A DNA stretch of 5,622 nucleotides from Lachnospiraceae bacterium (GTDB lineage: Bacteria; Bacillota; Clostridia; Lachnospirales; Lachnospiraceae). The notes under the pieces were generated by a model that had not been told where the DNA came from, ran no database searches, and was given only the letters and a program-made list of their open reading frames with translations. Shown one piece after another: positions 5,354 to 5,622 of the stretch. Both the position numbers and the translations under genes were made by a program. The stretch is from positions 1 to 5,622 of the forward strand of contig CAAEEI010000173.1 of the NCBI GenBank assembly GCA_900754855.1, written 5' to 3'. The first letter of the stretch is position 1, and every line of letters starts with the position of its first letter.

Positions 5354-5622
5354 ATGGGAAAAAAGAAGTTATGGATAGGAATATTTGTTATTTTTGCGGC
5401 AGTGTTTTTTTATCAGACAATGCAGCATACTGATGAAAAGGTAGAATTAAAATCACTACATAGTCCTTATTCGGTTTTACTTAACCGGAATACCGGGAAA
5501 ATTGTGGCGGGACATAAAGAAGAGCATAAGATCTATCCGGCCTCTCTGACCAAAATCATGACGGTGATCGTTGCTTTGGAAAACATAAAAGATGAAAAGA
5601 AAACGATGACGATGCCCACCGA
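5354..5622 (+). CDS. vanY: Serine-type D,D-carboxypeptidase, VanYD-like, N-terminal part
   Basis: Only the first 89 codons are inside the window; the gene continues beyond the right edge. The product starts with a basic MGKKK followed by one hydrophobic segment (about 6-22), an uncleaved anchor or signal peptide that places the enzyme outside the membrane. Next comes the start of a penicillin-binding-protein-type peptidase S11 domain: a YSVLLNRNTGKIVAGH strand pair and YPASLTKIMT with catalytic Ser64 and Lys67 (SxxK). The family removes the terminal D-Ala from peptidoglycan pentapeptides. VanY of vanA and vanB operons is instead a zinc enzyme. A serine PBP-type carboxypeptidase right after vanRS is, from established knowledge, the vanD arrangement (VanYD). 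A plain DacA/DacF-type housekeeping carboxypeptidase is the alternative. The SxN and KTG motifs lie outside the window and cannot be checked. It has its own regulatory region behind the vanS terminator. Confidence 0.82.
   Translation, partial: MGKKKLWIGIFVIFAAVFFYQTMQHTDEKVELKSLHSPYSVLLNRNTGKIVAGHKEEHKIYPASLTKIMTVIVALENIKDEKKTMTMPT

Noticed and set aside
1..5622. CRISPR array, tRNA, rRNA, insertion sequence or transposase
   Set aside because: No repeat-spacer pattern, structured RNA gene or transposase coding sequence was seen by eye on either strand.

Overview
The window looks like chromosomal or integrated DNA from a low-to-moderate GC Gram-positive anaerobe, most likely a gut Clostridia/Lachnospiraceae-type bacterium. 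This is inferred from strong AGGAGG-like ribosome binding sites, rho-independent terminators, tight gene packing and the protein families present. No taxonomic marker gene is available. All convincing genes are on the + strand.

Layout. (1) 3-329: the C-terminal end of an unrecognised, possibly WYL-like protein, open to the left edge. It is closed by a strong hairpin terminator at 331-370. (2) 397-1743: an AT-rich MepA-like MATE efflux transporter. (3) 1744-1930: a 187-bp intergenic region with an imperfect direct repeat, a plausible extended -10 promoter and a short leader ORF. (4) 1931-3358: a second, more GC-rich MATE transporter whose stop overlaps the next start by 8 bp. (5) 3351-4055 and 4030-5196: a VanR/VanS two-component system that clearly resembles the VanRS systems of glycopeptide resistance operons. 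(6) 5197-5353: an intergenic region with a rho-independent terminator and several repeated short elements. (7) 5354 to the right edge: the start of a membrane-anchored serine D,D-carboxypeptidase with its SxxK motif.

How they work together. The order vanR-vanS-(terminator/promoter)-serine-type vanY matches the start of a vanD-type glycopeptide resistance cluster, where vanHD, vanD and vanXD would follow beyond the right edge. VanS would sense glycopeptide action, phosphorylate VanR, and VanR-P would switch on a separate vanY promoter. The carboxypeptidase would trim D-Ala-ended pentapeptides that escaped replacement by D-lactate-ended precursors. The unusual feature is the second MATE transporter, translationally coupled directly to vanR, which suggests that efflux and glycopeptide sensing share a transcript. 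A GC step (about 38% in the first MATE, about 50% in the second) places a possible insertion junction in or near 1744-1930. Whether the ligase genes are actually present cannot be seen here.
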